A DNA stretch of 19,744 bases from Bacteroidota bacterium (GCA_023417955.1 JAEZDW010000118.1:1-19744); one strand, 5' to 3'; counted from the first letter of the stretch, positions 1 through 8,136 are shown. Numbers and translations are program-made. The notes: a model not told the origin generated them from the letters alone.

Positions 1-279
1 GTTTAAGATTACCTCGGTTCCGTCGAGTCCGGTCAGCGCGACAACTTTAAGTTCTGTGTTCTTGCTTCGAATCCACTGCAACAATTCAAGTCCGTTGGCG
101 TCCGGAAGCTTGAAGTCCAGCAGTACGATATCAATTGAATGGTCAAATAACTGAAGGAGTTCTTCCCTGGATCCGGCCTCGATTACTTTTCCGATAAAGG
201 GCTCGGATTCGAACAGAGATTTTAATCCCTCGCGAATCAGAACCTCGTCGTCAACTATCAAAAGTTTTTTCAGTTTCAT
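1..279 (-). CDS. Response regulator, receiver domain (partial; C-terminus beyond window)
   Basis: The reverse strand reads from an ATG at 279 as 93 codons without a stop, running off the left edge. The translation begins MKLKKLLIVDDEVLIREG and is a CheY-like receiver domain. The acidic pair is D10/D11, the expected phospho-acceptor is D55 in VLLDFKLPDANG, and the switch threonine is T83 in VALTG. The conserved lysine would lie past the window edge. The style of the domain fits NarL/FixJ regulators, which usually end in a LuxR-type helix-turn-helix, but the output domain is not visible and this is inference. It is the last visible gene of the leftward TPR-sensor array, 189 nt beyond the nearest member. 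Two 15-bp direct repeats just upstream may be its operator. The receiver call is very secure; its partner is not known from sequence alone. Confidence 0.9.
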   Translation of the reverse strand, partial: MKLKKLLIVDDEVLIREGLKSLFESEPFIGKVIEAGSREELLQLFDHSIDIVLLDFKLPDANGLELLQWIRSKNTELKVVALTGLDGTEVILN

Positions 280-286
280 TTCTGAT

Positions 287-326
287 TGTCAGGTTTTCCG
301 GACATCCTGAATGTACGGTTTTCCGG
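287..326. promoter_or_regulatory. Pair of 15-bp direct repeats upstream of the response regulator
   Basis: TGTCAGGTTTTCCGG (287-301) and TGTACGGTTTTCCGG (312-326) are identical at 13 of 15 positions and spaced 25 nt start to start. They lie 8-47 nt upstream of the response-regulator ATG. Tandem copies at this spacing would fit a dimeric DNA-binding protein, possibly the regulator itself. That is inference; the repeat is directly visible. Confidence 0.4.
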
Positions 327-468
327 GTAAACTCTATTTCTTTGCCATTTCAACCTCGTATCACCATTATCTTTAATTCAACGTTGGGACTAACCGTTGT
401 GGCGATTTTTTGCATAACCACGTTAGCCGACTGACCAGGGCATTCAACTCTTCTTTTGTGTGTCAGGT

Positions 469-2055
469 TCAGGAGAGGCCCTGGTCTTTTTCATGCTCGA
501 CTGAGCTAACTATGCCGATTTCGGATACTTCGGAAGATAACCGGTTTAATACTTCTTCGCATTTCATGATACGCTCCAGCATAGTTTTCGCGCTGTCCGA
601 ATCTTCACCGGCATCAAGGGTTTCAAGCGTATAAAGACCTTTCAGCGTTGCAAGTATTTGCTTTGCTCGCAGGTAACTGTCATGAAATCTCAGTTGAAGA
701 TTTCTTGCTTCGAGTTCGGCAGCACTGTTTCTCGCGGCTAGTTCCCTTGTTTGTCTGATCACTTCTTTGTCAAGAGCCTCATTCATTCGCTTGCGCTGAA
801 TGCTAACTCTTCGAAGTACGTATAGGATAACTACCATCAGCGTAGCAGCAGCGATGAGCAGGATTATCACAAGGCGTCTTTTAGCAATCGCTTCAGCCTG
901 AAGTTGAAGCAACTGCTCCTGACTTTCGATCGCGGCAATATTCTCCCTTTCCTCAAATTGTACCTGTAATGCGCTGATTTTACTAATTAGTTGTTCGTTG
1001 TAAAGTGTTTGCGATAACTCAATATATTTTCGTTGCCAGTCCGTGAGCTCGACGATGCCGCCTTCTCTCCGGGCGATTTCGATATATTCCCGGTAGACAT
1101 CAAGAAGCGTCTCTTTCAAACTGTGTTCGCTGGCAACTATAGATGCATCATCCAGGTGAATTCTCGCTTTTTGAAGATTATTCTGTTTAATACAAACCCG
1201 GGAAAGGTGCACGCCGTTTTCCGCGATGAACCGGTAATCGGCATTGCGTCTGGCGAAGTCCATGCTGCGTTCCAGGTATGGCGCGGCTTTTCCTGGTACT
1301 CCCATGTCAACTAAAGTTTTGCCTCGTGCAAAGCAATGAAACATCTCATCCCGGGGTGAGATGTTTGTGCCCAGTAGTGTCGACGCCCTGTCAAAGCAAT
1401 GCATCGCTGAGTCGTATTGGGCAAGTTCCGAAAAAGCCAGACCCACGTTGATCAATGTCCGTGCTTCTACGAGTTTCGCTTCGTCGCTGCGGTTTAAAGT
1501 GAGACGCTTACGAAAATAATCGATAGCTTGTTCATGGTTTCGCAGTTTGAAATATGCCAGACCAATGTTGCTATATGAAGCTGCAATTTCATCAGAATCG
1601 CCATGTATTTCGTGAAGACGCAGGGCTTCGAAGAGATATTTGAGTGCGAGATCGTAATCTCCCCTAATGACGTAAGCGGTGCCATAGTGTCGATAGATCT
1701 TTGCTAACTCGTGTTCATAACCATTTCGCTTCGCCACATTTTGTGCACTATCAAGGCGTGAGATGGCCTCATCCACGCGACCTGATAATGCATCATAGTT
1801 AGTGCCGACCAGAATCCGTCGTACATATCCAAGAGAATCTGTTAAGAGCTGCTCCAGGGCAATTAGGGAATCATAACACGCAAGAAATCGCGGGTCACCC
1901 ACCGACTCATAAGTCTCGGCACGCTGCAGGACTGAATCAAATCGTTGTTGTATCTGGAGCAGTTCCACTGCTTCTTCATCCTTGGCGCCACCTGTGCAGC
2001 TTTGCAATAAATGGCATAAGCATACGGTAAACGCGATAATGAAATGTCTTACCAT
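469..2055 (-). CDS. TPR sensor-like membrane lipoprotein with DHp-like tail, no kinase domain (array copy 1)
   Basis: About 528 residues. A GTG at 2058 directly precedes the chosen ATG at 2055 and would add one residue. The N-terminus is hydrophobic and ends in LLQSC, a plausible lipobox. TPR helices fill about residues 80-330, with motifs such as SYSNIGLAYFKLRNHEQAIDYF. A glutamine/glutamate-rich coiled coil (about 350-392) leads into one membrane helix (about 396-415). The cytoplasmic tail begins with EALDKEVIRQTREL, like the linker after the last membrane helix of Bacteroidota TPR histidine kinases. It continues with RFHDSYLRAKQILATLKGL and a second helix, resembling a degenerate DHp pair (H459), then stops with no N, G1 or G2 box. 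It is the most divergent copy and the nearest to the response regulator. The architecture is secure; a signalling role is inferred. Confidence 0.8.
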   Translation of the reverse strand: MVRHFIIAFTVCLCHLLQSCTGGAKDEEAVELLQIQQRFDSVLQRAETYESVGDPRFLACYDSLIALEQLLTDSLGYVRRILVGTNYDALSGRVDEAISRLDSAQNVAKRNGYEHELAKIYRHYGTAYVIRGDYDLALKYLFEALRLHEIHGDSDEIAASYSNIGLAYFKLRNHEQAIDYFRKRLTLNRSDEAKLVEARTLINVGLAFSELAQYDSAMHCFDRASTLLGTNISPRDEMFHCFARGKTLVDMGVPGKAAPYLERSMDFARRNADYRFIAENGVHLSRVCIKQNNLQKARIHLDDASIVASEHSLKETLLDVYREYIEIARREGGIVELTDWQRKYIELSQTLYNEQLISKISALQVQFEERENIAAIESQEQLLQLQAEAIAKRRLVIILLIAAATLMVVILYVLRRVSIQRKRMNEALDKEVIRQTRELAARNSAAELEARNLQLRFHDSYLRAKQILATLKGLYTLETLDAGEDSDSAKTMLERIMKCEEVLNRLSSEVSEIGIVSSVEHEKDQGLS

Positions 2056-3544
2056 CACTTGACTTTATTAAGCCCCAAATCACTTCCGACATGACCTTAA
2101 CCACCGAATCAAACAAATTTTCGCTTGCCTGTAATTCAGCTGTCAAAAGGGTTTCTGCGGCCTTTAACTTGTGGGACAACCTAATAGTGTTCCAATTCTC
2201 GAAAGAAAGTCTGTTGGCACGTTCGCTGACTTTTAAATAAAGGGCTGCCTTAATTTTCTTCCGTTCCAGGCAAATGCCGTACTGGAGCAGTGCGAGTATC
2301 ATGAGCAGCAGCCCAATTCCGATGCTGGTTTGCTGGATCCATCGTTGCGATCGTAAGATATCTTCCTGCGTCTCAATTTGTCGCTGTTGAAAATCAAGTT
2401 TTGTCAAATGATCCCGTTCGGCCATCTTTCCCTGTACGATGGCGAGGTCCCGTGCTACTTCGACGGAATACATTCCGCTTTTTTGATCAATGAATTTTCG
2501 CTGATATGCTGAGAGACTTCGATAATCACCAGTTGCTTCGAATAGAGCAATTGATTGACGGTAAATATCGAGAAGAATTTCGTTGAAATTTTGTTCAACC
2601 GCTATAGCCTCTCCGTTACTAAGCGTATGTCTGGCCGAATCATACTCCCCGGTTAACAGGTACACCCGTGCGAGATAGGCATGATTATCTGCAGTCATAC
2701 GCGGGTATTTCCATGCAAGCGACTTCCTCAGAGATTTTTTGAAATATTTTCTGGCGCTGTCAATTTCATTTTTTTTCAGATCAATCATTCCGTGCGCGAA
2801 GTCCCAGAACAATCCATCTTTATATACACTATTTTGCATCGCCGCTGCGGCAGAATCGAGAAAAAAAACGGCCTGTTTGATTGAATCCATTTCGGAATAG
2901 CATAGCGCGAGGTTGGATAGCGTTGCGGGGTAACCAATTGCGAAGTCAGTTTCCAACAGAATTGCCCTTTTGTACATCTGGACCGCCGTGGCGTTGTCGC
3001 GAATTTTGTAGTACAGAAGTGCAAGGTCGACATACTTGCCGCAAAGATCTGCTTTCTCCGGGAAAAGTAATCCCAATTCAAGCGAAGTATAGGCAAAATT
3101 GATTGCCCGGCCGTAGTCACCGGTGAACGTACAACTCTGTGCAAGACCGTCATAGACACCTTCGATAATCCAATTCAGGTAGGTATTATTTTTGAACGGT
3201 TTTTGCCTTTCACAGAAAGGTAGTATTGGTAGCAGGGTGCGCTTAGCCTCCTCATATCTGCCTAGATTGCCTAAAATAAGTCCTTTGATACAAGTTGCAC
3301 GAATTATCTGCAGACTGTCTTCCAGAAATGATATGGCCCGGTCCAGCGATGCTATACCGCACTCAAATTCTTTATCGTCGCTGGCGAGTTCAATGGCTAG
3401 GTCGATATAGCAGACTCCTTTTTCATTATCGCTTGTAAAGACCGAAGAATTTTTTATAGCAAAAAGTGAATCTAGGAGACAAAGTTGAGCAAGCACTGCG
3501 GGACCAGTGAGGCTCAGGCAAAGACAAAATACACAACGTTTCAC
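1976..3544 (-). CDS. TPR sensor-like membrane protein, no output domain (array copy 2)
   Basis: 522 residues from a GTG start at 3544. An in-frame stop a short way upstream and the signal peptide beginning KRCVFCLCLSL leave no better start. TPR-type helices span about residues 60-345, with landmarks CIKGLILGNLGRYEEA, SCTFTGDYGRAI, YYKIRDNATAVQMY and NEILLDIYRQ. A coiled coil (about 365-400), one membrane helix (about 406-424) and a tail containing LKVSERANRL follow. No catalytic or DNA-binding domain is recognisable. The C-terminus is odd: the last 27 codons run 80-83 nt into copy 1, and the aromatic/basic end (FHYRVYRMLM onward) has no counterpart in the paralogs, so the original stop may have been lost. 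It is closest to copies 3 and 4. The expected location is anchored in the inner membrane with the TPR part outside the cytoplasm. Confidence 0.8.
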   Translation of the reverse strand: MKRCVFCLCLSLTGPAVLAQLCLLDSLFAIKNSSVFTSDNEKGVCYIDLAIELASDDKEFECGIASLDRAISFLEDSLQIIRATCIKGLILGNLGRYEEAKRTLLPILPFCERQKPFKNNTYLNWIIEGVYDGLAQSCTFTGDYGRAINFAYTSLELGLLFPEKADLCGKYVDLALLYYKIRDNATAVQMYKRAILLETDFAIGYPATLSNLALCYSEMDSIKQAVFFLDSAAAAMQNSVYKDGLFWDFAHGMIDLKKNEIDSARKYFKKSLRKSLAWKYPRMTADNHAYLARVYLLTGEYDSARHTLSNGEAIAVEQNFNEILLDIYRQSIALFEATGDYRSLSAYQRKFIDQKSGMYSVEVARDLAIVQGKMAERDHLTKLDFQQRQIETQEDILRSQRWIQQTSIGIGLLLMILALLQYGICLERKKIKAALYLKVSERANRLSFENWNTIRLSHKLKAAETLLTAELQASENLFDSVVKVMSEVIWGLIKSSDGKTFHYRVYRMLMPFIAKLHRWRQG

Positions 3545-3631
3545 AAGAGTAGTATTGATAATTTAATTTAGTAAAACAGAAATGATAATGAAAGACTTGG
3601 AAGGCCAGATCAATACAAATGCAAGTTTTAT

Positions 3632-3642
3632 GTACGGAGTAC
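3632..3642. promoter_or_regulatory. Near-palindrome GTACGGAGTAC upstream of array copy 2
   Basis: GTACGGAGTAC lies in the 102-nt spacer between copy 3 and copy 2, about 90 nt before the copy 2 start. The same 11-mer with one base changed (GTACGCAGTAC) occurs at 8222-8232, a similar distance before copy 5. The GTAC half-sites make it nearly self-complementary, as expected of an operator for a dimer. Function is unknown. Confidence 0.35.
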
Positions 3643-3646
3643 TTTG

Positions 3647-5101
3647 TTAACGCTCGGTGTTGCTAACTTCAATTTTTGACATCCTGGCTATAATCTTGTT
3701 AAGGACCTCTTGTTTCCGGCGAACGTCCAGTGCAGACAACTGCATCGATTTTTCGTTAGCTGCCAGGCAGATGTGGCGTTGGTTTATGCGCGTGTTGAGG
3801 ATGATATGGACTCTTCTTTGATCATAGTATTGATAAGACACAATTCCGATCAACAAGACAATGAGTCCAACGACCAGAGATCCTGACCACGTCAACCGTT
3901 CCTGGTTTGTCAAAATTTCGTTTTGAACTCGGATTTTTTGGTCCTGTCGTATACGTTTTTGATGATTCTCAGCTTCGGCCAGTCGCCATTCCATTAATGC
4001 CATATCTCGTGCGACCTCTGAATGGTGAACCTTCGCTTTTTGGGCGATCAATTTCTTCTGGTATTGGCTTAGTTTGACGAAGTCATCTGTTTCCGAATAC
4101 AGTTTTACCGCCTGACGAAAAATATCGAGTAGATTCTCGTTCAGGTCTCCATTGAGGGCAATTCTTTCGGCGATTTCGAGGTCGTAACTGGCCGAATGAT
4201 AGATTCCTGTCAAAAAGTGGATACGAGCGCGATATGTGAGATTATCTGCTATCATTCTTAAAAAATGAAGCTCTTCTGCAAAACGTAGTGATGTCTCGAA
4301 GTGCCTCAGCGCGCTGTCAGGCCTGGACATCTTGAGGTAGATCATTCCATAGTTGAAGTGATTGAAAACTTTTTGCCTCGCATCGCATTCACCTTTACAG
4401 GAGTGCACAGCAGAATCGCTATATAACAATGCGGTGTCGAGCGACCCCATTTCGGAGTAACATGCCGCGAAATTTGAGTATATCAGCGAAACGTCGCCAT
4501 TACGTCCCTTTGCATAGGTTAAAGCCAAACGATACATTTCCTCGGCTTTTTCATAATCACGGAGCTTGTAAAAGATCAGACCAAAGTCGACGTATTTATG
4601 CTCCAGGATCATCTTGTCAGGAAAGAGATGACCAAGTTCAATTGATGTTTGGGCAGCCTGTATTGCCGAGCGATAGTCGCCTGTGAAGAGGTAGCTACTC
4701 GCGAGGCAATCATAAATACCTTCAAAAATCCAATTTAGGTACGTCGGTGTTTCGAACGGTCGATGTCGTTCACAAAATGGGATGAGAGGAGTAAGGGTCT
4801 CGATGACTTCATTATATCTGCCCAGATTAGCCAGAAGCATCCCTTTGATGCATATCGCGCGTAAAATTTGGACACTATCTTTAAGGATGGCGATCGCTTG
4901 GTCAAAAAAGTGTAACCCACATTCGCCTTTGTTGGAATTTCCGAGGATAATTCCCTGTTCGACGTAATACTTACCTCGTTCGTCTGGGCTACCGAATTCG
5001 ATTGTGTTGATGTGAGCAAACAATGAATCACAGTTGAGCGCAAAGACAGCCTCACTTACAAGCCAGAAAAACACTAGCGCTGAACAACGTATCACTTCCA
5101 T
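3647..5101 (-). CDS. TPR sensor-like membrane protein, no output domain (array copy 3)
   Basis: 484 residues from an ATG at 5101, beginning with a signal peptide (MEVIRCSALVFFWLVSEAVF). The TPR region (about 60-345) follows copies 2 and 4 nearly block for block: RAICIKGMLLANLGRYNE, YLNWIFEGIYDCLASSYLFT, FYKLRDYEKAEEMY, CYSEMGSLDTAL and NENLLDIFRQ. A charged coiled coil (about 365-402) leads to one membrane helix (about 405-426). The cytoplasmic tail of about 58 residues contains TRINQRHICLAANEK and ends in a basic amphipathic helix (RRKQEVLNKIIARMSKIE). No kinase, cyclase, phosphatase or helix-turn-helix domain is visible. It is separated from copy 4 by 129 nt and from copy 2 by 102 nt, enough room for internal promoters. 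The role is likely sensory or scaffold, by inference from architecture. Confidence 0.8.
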   Translation of the reverse strand: MEVIRCSALVFFWLVSEAVFALNCDSLFAHINTIEFGSPDERGKYYVEQGIILGNSNKGECGLHFFDQAIAILKDSVQILRAICIKGMLLANLGRYNEVIETLTPLIPFCERHRPFETPTYLNWIFEGIYDCLASSYLFTGDYRSAIQAAQTSIELGHLFPDKMILEHKYVDFGLIFYKLRDYEKAEEMYRLALTYAKGRNGDVSLIYSNFAACYSEMGSLDTALLYSDSAVHSCKGECDARQKVFNHFNYGMIYLKMSRPDSALRHFETSLRFAEELHFLRMIADNLTYRARIHFLTGIYHSASYDLEIAERIALNGDLNENLLDIFRQAVKLYSETDDFVKLSQYQKKLIAQKAKVHHSEVARDMALMEWRLAEAENHQKRIRQDQKIRVQNEILTNQERLTWSGSLVVGLIVLLIGIVSYQYYDQRRVHIILNTRINQRHICLAANEKSMQLSALDVRRKQEVLNKIIARMSKIEVSNTER

Positions 5102-5171
5102 TAAGAGTTTAAGTTAACTATGCTATTAAATCAGTGGTACCAAGAAACAACAGAAAAAGAATCAGTGCGCA

Positions 5172-5207
5172 ACTTCTCAACACTACGTTCACCCTATAGG
5201 GAGAAGT
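5172..5207. promoter_or_regulatory. Leader of array copy 3: inverted repeat with shared CACTACGTT-CACCC-TATA motif
   Basis: ACTTCTC (5172-5178) and GAGAAGT (5201-5207) form a 7-bp inverted repeat around CACTACGTTCACCCTATA (5181-5198). A palindrome CCCTATAGGG (5192-5201) lies inside. The central sequence matches 8227-8246 upstream of copy 5 except for one substitution and two single-base insertions. Both copies sit roughly 80-110 nt before their genes. It may be an operator or a leader hairpin. There is no uridine tract directly after the stem, so a terminator is less likely. Confidence 0.35.
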
Positions 5208-5230
5208 AAAAACAAATGTTGCACAACGTC

Positions 5231-6709
5231 TCACCACTTTAAATTTCGACGGTTAGGATGATGGTCTATTTGTTCTGGAAATAGCCGAAAAAGCTTCTCA
5301 AGTTCAAAATTTACGATCTCATTTTTCCATATTAACTGACAACAGACATGCCTCGAATGTTGCGCTCTGTTTTTGAGTTCCTTCGAGCGGTCATTCACGT
5401 TTCTTATTAGGGCTTGCTTTATTTGCACCTGCATGGCCATTTGGTAGACAAGCAGCATCGTTAATAGACACATTAACGCCACAACAAGAATAGATATTCG
5501 TGAGAGCCATTGCTGATACCCGATCAATTCTGCCTGCGCCCAGATCTCAGACTCTTTGCGCGCAAGCTCGTTTTCATGGGTTTGTTCAACCATCCGCCAC
5601 TCAGCAAGAACCATATCTTTTGCGAGCTCCGAATTGTGAAGTTTTTGCTTGTGATCCAGGTACAACTTTTGATATTCAGCCAGACTCTGATAGTCGTTTG
5701 TTTCTCCATAAAGAGCCATATACTGCCTGTACACATCGAGCAGAATTTCATTAAAGTTCTCTGCATGGGCGATACGTTCGGAATTCCGAAGAACTATACC
5801 TGCTGAGTCGTACGCATTTTGTGCGATGTGGGCACGGGCCAGGTAAACATAATCTTCTGCCATCATACGAAGTTCATTTAGGTCAATCGCGTCTTTAAGT
5901 GAGTTTTTTAGATAGCGCTTCGCGAGTTCGTAGGACTTACCTCTAATGTAAATCATTCCATAATTGAAATTGTTAAATAACCTCATGTCAGAAGGGCACG
6001 ATTCACCGCAGTGATACACGGCGGAATCTGTATAGCAAAGCGCAGTCTTGACGGAGTCCATCTCTGAATAGCAAAGAGCCATGTTGGAGAGTATAATTGG
6101 CACTGCGTTATTGTTGGGACGAGGTATTCGAATCGCTTTTTCGTACATCTCGATTGCCTTTACATTGTCTCGTAATTTGTAATAGATTATCCCGAGGTTA
6201 GCATACCTCGCCTGCATATTTGCTCTGTCCTTGAAGAGAAGCCCAAGTTCAAGGGTCATATACGCCGAGCGAATTGCAGTGCGATAATCGCCGGTAAACG
6301 TACAACTCTTAGCTAAGCCGCTATATACGCCGTCAATTATCCAGTTCAGACTGTCCGGCTTGGCAAAGGGCCGATTTTTTTCGCAAAAAGGCAAGAGCGG
6401 TAACAGTACTTCAGTTGCCTCCTTATAACGGCCAGTTTCAGTAAGAATCAGACCCTTTATGCAGCTAGCCCGAGCGATTTGTACGCTGTCACTCAAATAC
6501 TCAAGCGCACGATCGAGGTTTACTAACGCAGAATCCATGTGGTTCCCTGAGGTAAAATTGATTGCGCGTTCGATGTACTTGCGTCCAATTTTGTTTCTTG
6601 ACCATGATGGATCTGAAATTGATGTTTCAGATACCTGTAACAGATTAAATCCGGATAGTCCGTCAATACAACAAACTGCAATGAAGAATATGGTAGTCCA
6701 ACCTTTCAA
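5231..6709 (-). CDS. TPR sensor-like membrane protein, no output domain (array copy 4)
   Basis: 492 residues from a probable TTG start at 6709. No in-frame ATG lies between it and copy 5, and the signal peptide KGWTTIFFIAVCCIDGLSG begins right after this codon. The TPR solenoid (about 45-345) shows SVQIARASCIKGLILTETG, SCTFTGDYRTAI, IIYYKLRDNVKAIEMYEKAI, CYSEMDSVKTAL and NEILLDVYRQ, very close to copies 2 and 3. A coiled coil (about 362-402), a membrane helix (about 403-424) and a tail with NVNDRSKELKNRAQ follow, then an aromatic end with no recognised domain. Only 26 nt separate it from copy 5, so the two are probably co-transcribed and a weak TTG start could lower its translation. A sensory role is inferred from architecture and neighbours. 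Confidence 0.8.
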   Translation of the reverse strand: MKGWTTIFFIAVCCIDGLSGFNLLQVSETSISDPSWSRNKIGRKYIERAINFTSGNHMDSALVNLDRALEYLSDSVQIARASCIKGLILTETGRYKEATEVLLPLLPFCEKNRPFAKPDSLNWIIDGVYSGLAKSCTFTGDYRTAIRSAYMTLELGLLFKDRANMQARYANLGIIYYKLRDNVKAIEMYEKAIRIPRPNNNAVPIILSNMALCYSEMDSVKTALCYTDSAVYHCGESCPSDMRLFNNFNYGMIYIRGKSYELAKRYLKNSLKDAIDLNELRMMAEDYVYLARAHIAQNAYDSAGIVLRNSERIAHAENFNEILLDVYRQYMALYGETNDYQSLAEYQKLYLDHKQKLHNSELAKDMVLAEWRMVEQTHENELARKESEIWAQAELIGYQQWLSRISILVVALMCLLTMLLVYQMAMQVQIKQALIRNVNDRSKELKNRAQHSRHVCCQLIWKNEIVNFELEKLFRLFPEQIDHHPNRRNLKW

Positions 6710-6735
6710 CTTATTAGGGATATCAATAACGCATT

Positions 6736-8136
6736 CTAAGTTTGTAATAACTGCGGTGTAAGTTCGAATTCGTGTTCGAGAGACTCACACCGGTCTCTAA
6801 GGTACTGACTGCGACGTACTGCCTTATTTCTCTTTCTCCGAAGTTCGTGTGAGCGAAGTCGAATCTTTTCGTCCAGAAGCGTTCTTATTCTCTTCTGTTC
6901 CTGATTCCGGTATAGGAGTGCTGTCGCGAGAATGCACAGCAATACCACAACGATTGTCTCAGCACCGTACGTCCATCGTTGAAACAGCAGAGATTCCTTC
7001 TGGATTTCAATTTCCTTTTCTTGTCGCATTAATTCCAGCTGGTGTTCCCTCGCCATTATTTCGCCTTCAGCGAGAGCAATGTCACGGACAATGTCTCCTT
7101 CATATAACTCTTCATTCAATCGAATAAAGTTAGATTGGTACCTTGAAAGCGATTCAAATTTTTTTAAAACTTCATATGTTACAATGGATTGACGAAAGAC
7201 ATCCAATAAGACTTCATTCAAGTTGTTGTTTCTTGTAAGCTTTTCTGCTTCTTTCAAAAGGTGAGCTGCTGAGTCCATCAGATTCTTTTGGATATGAATT
7301 CGTGCATGGTAGACCAGGGTTTCCGCGTGCATCCGATGATCGTTCAACTCTTTGGCGTATGCTAATGCCTTCGTGAGATGCATAGCTGCGCTGTCCAATT
7401 GATTAGCCTTGATAAATGATGATCCAAAGGCAAAATGCAGTTGAGTCATAGCATTTTTTTGACTAAAGGCCATACAAACATGTCGGGCATGTCGAAGCTC
7501 GTCAAGAGCCTCTTGAATCAGACCAAGTTCGGCGGAAGCAAGCGCTTTGTTTACAAGCAGGAAGGGATGTGGTGTTGCAGAGAGTTGTTCTGCAATCTTG
7601 TAGTAGTGAAGTGCCCTTGCGTTATCCCTTATTTTGTAGAAGAGAATGCCAAGGTTGTTGTAAATGTACGGCTTATCATGTCTTTTTGAATCCGCTTCAA
7701 GCAACGGAACCAGTTTGTATACCCATTTCAATGCTTCGCTATATTCGCCGCGCATGGTCCTCGAAATCGCAATTAGATCGTAAATGTCTATCAGATAATT
7801 GTTCAATTTTTGCTTTTCAGCAAAGTCAATTATCGGTTCGAGGCTTTCAGCAATTTCTGACTGTCTGTTCATTCGGGCCATTATTATCCCCCTTGCTCGA
7901 AATAGTTTAGTGATTTCGGTGCTGTCAGTTTCATAGAGCATGGCACGTTCTATATAATTCAGAGCGCTGTCGACATTCGTGTCCAGGAATGCTGCGCCGA
8001 GCTTGAATAATATTTCACTTTTTTGGTCGAAAGCGGCCACTGGTAGAACCTGCTTCAACGAATCAATCGGTTGTGATTGACCTCTTGCGAAATGCAAGGC
8101 GATCACGAAATGGAGAAATATCAAACAACGGATCAT
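6736..8136 (-). CDS. TPR sensor-like membrane protein, no output domain (array copy 5, promoter-proximal)
   Basis: 466 residues from an ATG at 8136 with a clear signal peptide (MIRCLIFLHFVIALHFARGQ, cleavage likely near residue 20). TPR helices occupy about 40-335, with IYNNLGILFYKIRDNARALHYY, the best TPR unit, and the array signature NEVLLDVFRQ followed by YQSNF. A strongly charged coiled coil (about 350-388) precedes one membrane helix (about 392-409). The 55-residue cytoplasmic tail is basic and helical (LLDEKIRLRSHELRRKRNK), like the linker after the membrane helix of sensor kinases, but ends without any domain. It lacks most cysteines shared by copies 2-4, so it is an older branch. As first gene of the leftward array it should carry the main promoter in 8137-8273. 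Architecture is secure, function unknown. Confidence 0.8.
   Translation of the reverse strand: MIRCLIFLHFVIALHFARGQSQPIDSLKQVLPVAAFDQKSEILFKLGAAFLDTNVDSALNYIERAMLYETDSTEITKLFRARGIIMARMNRQSEIAESLEPIIDFAEKQKLNNYLIDIYDLIAISRTMRGEYSEALKWVYKLVPLLEADSKRHDKPYIYNNLGILFYKIRDNARALHYYKIAEQLSATPHPFLLVNKALASAELGLIQEALDELRHARHVCMAFSQKNAMTQLHFAFGSSFIKANQLDSAAMHLTKALAYAKELNDHRMHAETLVYHARIHIQKNLMDSAAHLLKEAEKLTRNNNLNEVLLDVFRQSIVTYEVLKKFESLSRYQSNFIRLNEELYEGDIVRDIALAEGEIMAREHQLELMRQEKEIEIQKESLLFQRWTYGAETIVVVLLCILATALLYRNQEQKRIRTLLDEKIRLRSHELRRKRNKAVRRSQYLRDRCESLEHEFELTPQLLQT

Noticed and set aside
379..399. CAACG/CGTTG inverted repeat as a terminator after array copy 1
   Set aside because: The stem is only 5 bp with an 11-nt loop and no T tract on the minus strand.
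280..468. Remnant of a histidine-kinase ATPase domain between array copy 1 and the response regulator
   Set aside because: All three leftward frames were read through. Short open stretches exist, but no N, G1 or G2 box residues appear and 189 nt is too short for the domain.
1033..1314. Rightward 93-codon frame within array copy 1
   Set aside because: It is antisense to conserved TPR helices and its translation has no recognisable pattern; the same applies to the other rightward frames inside 469-8136.
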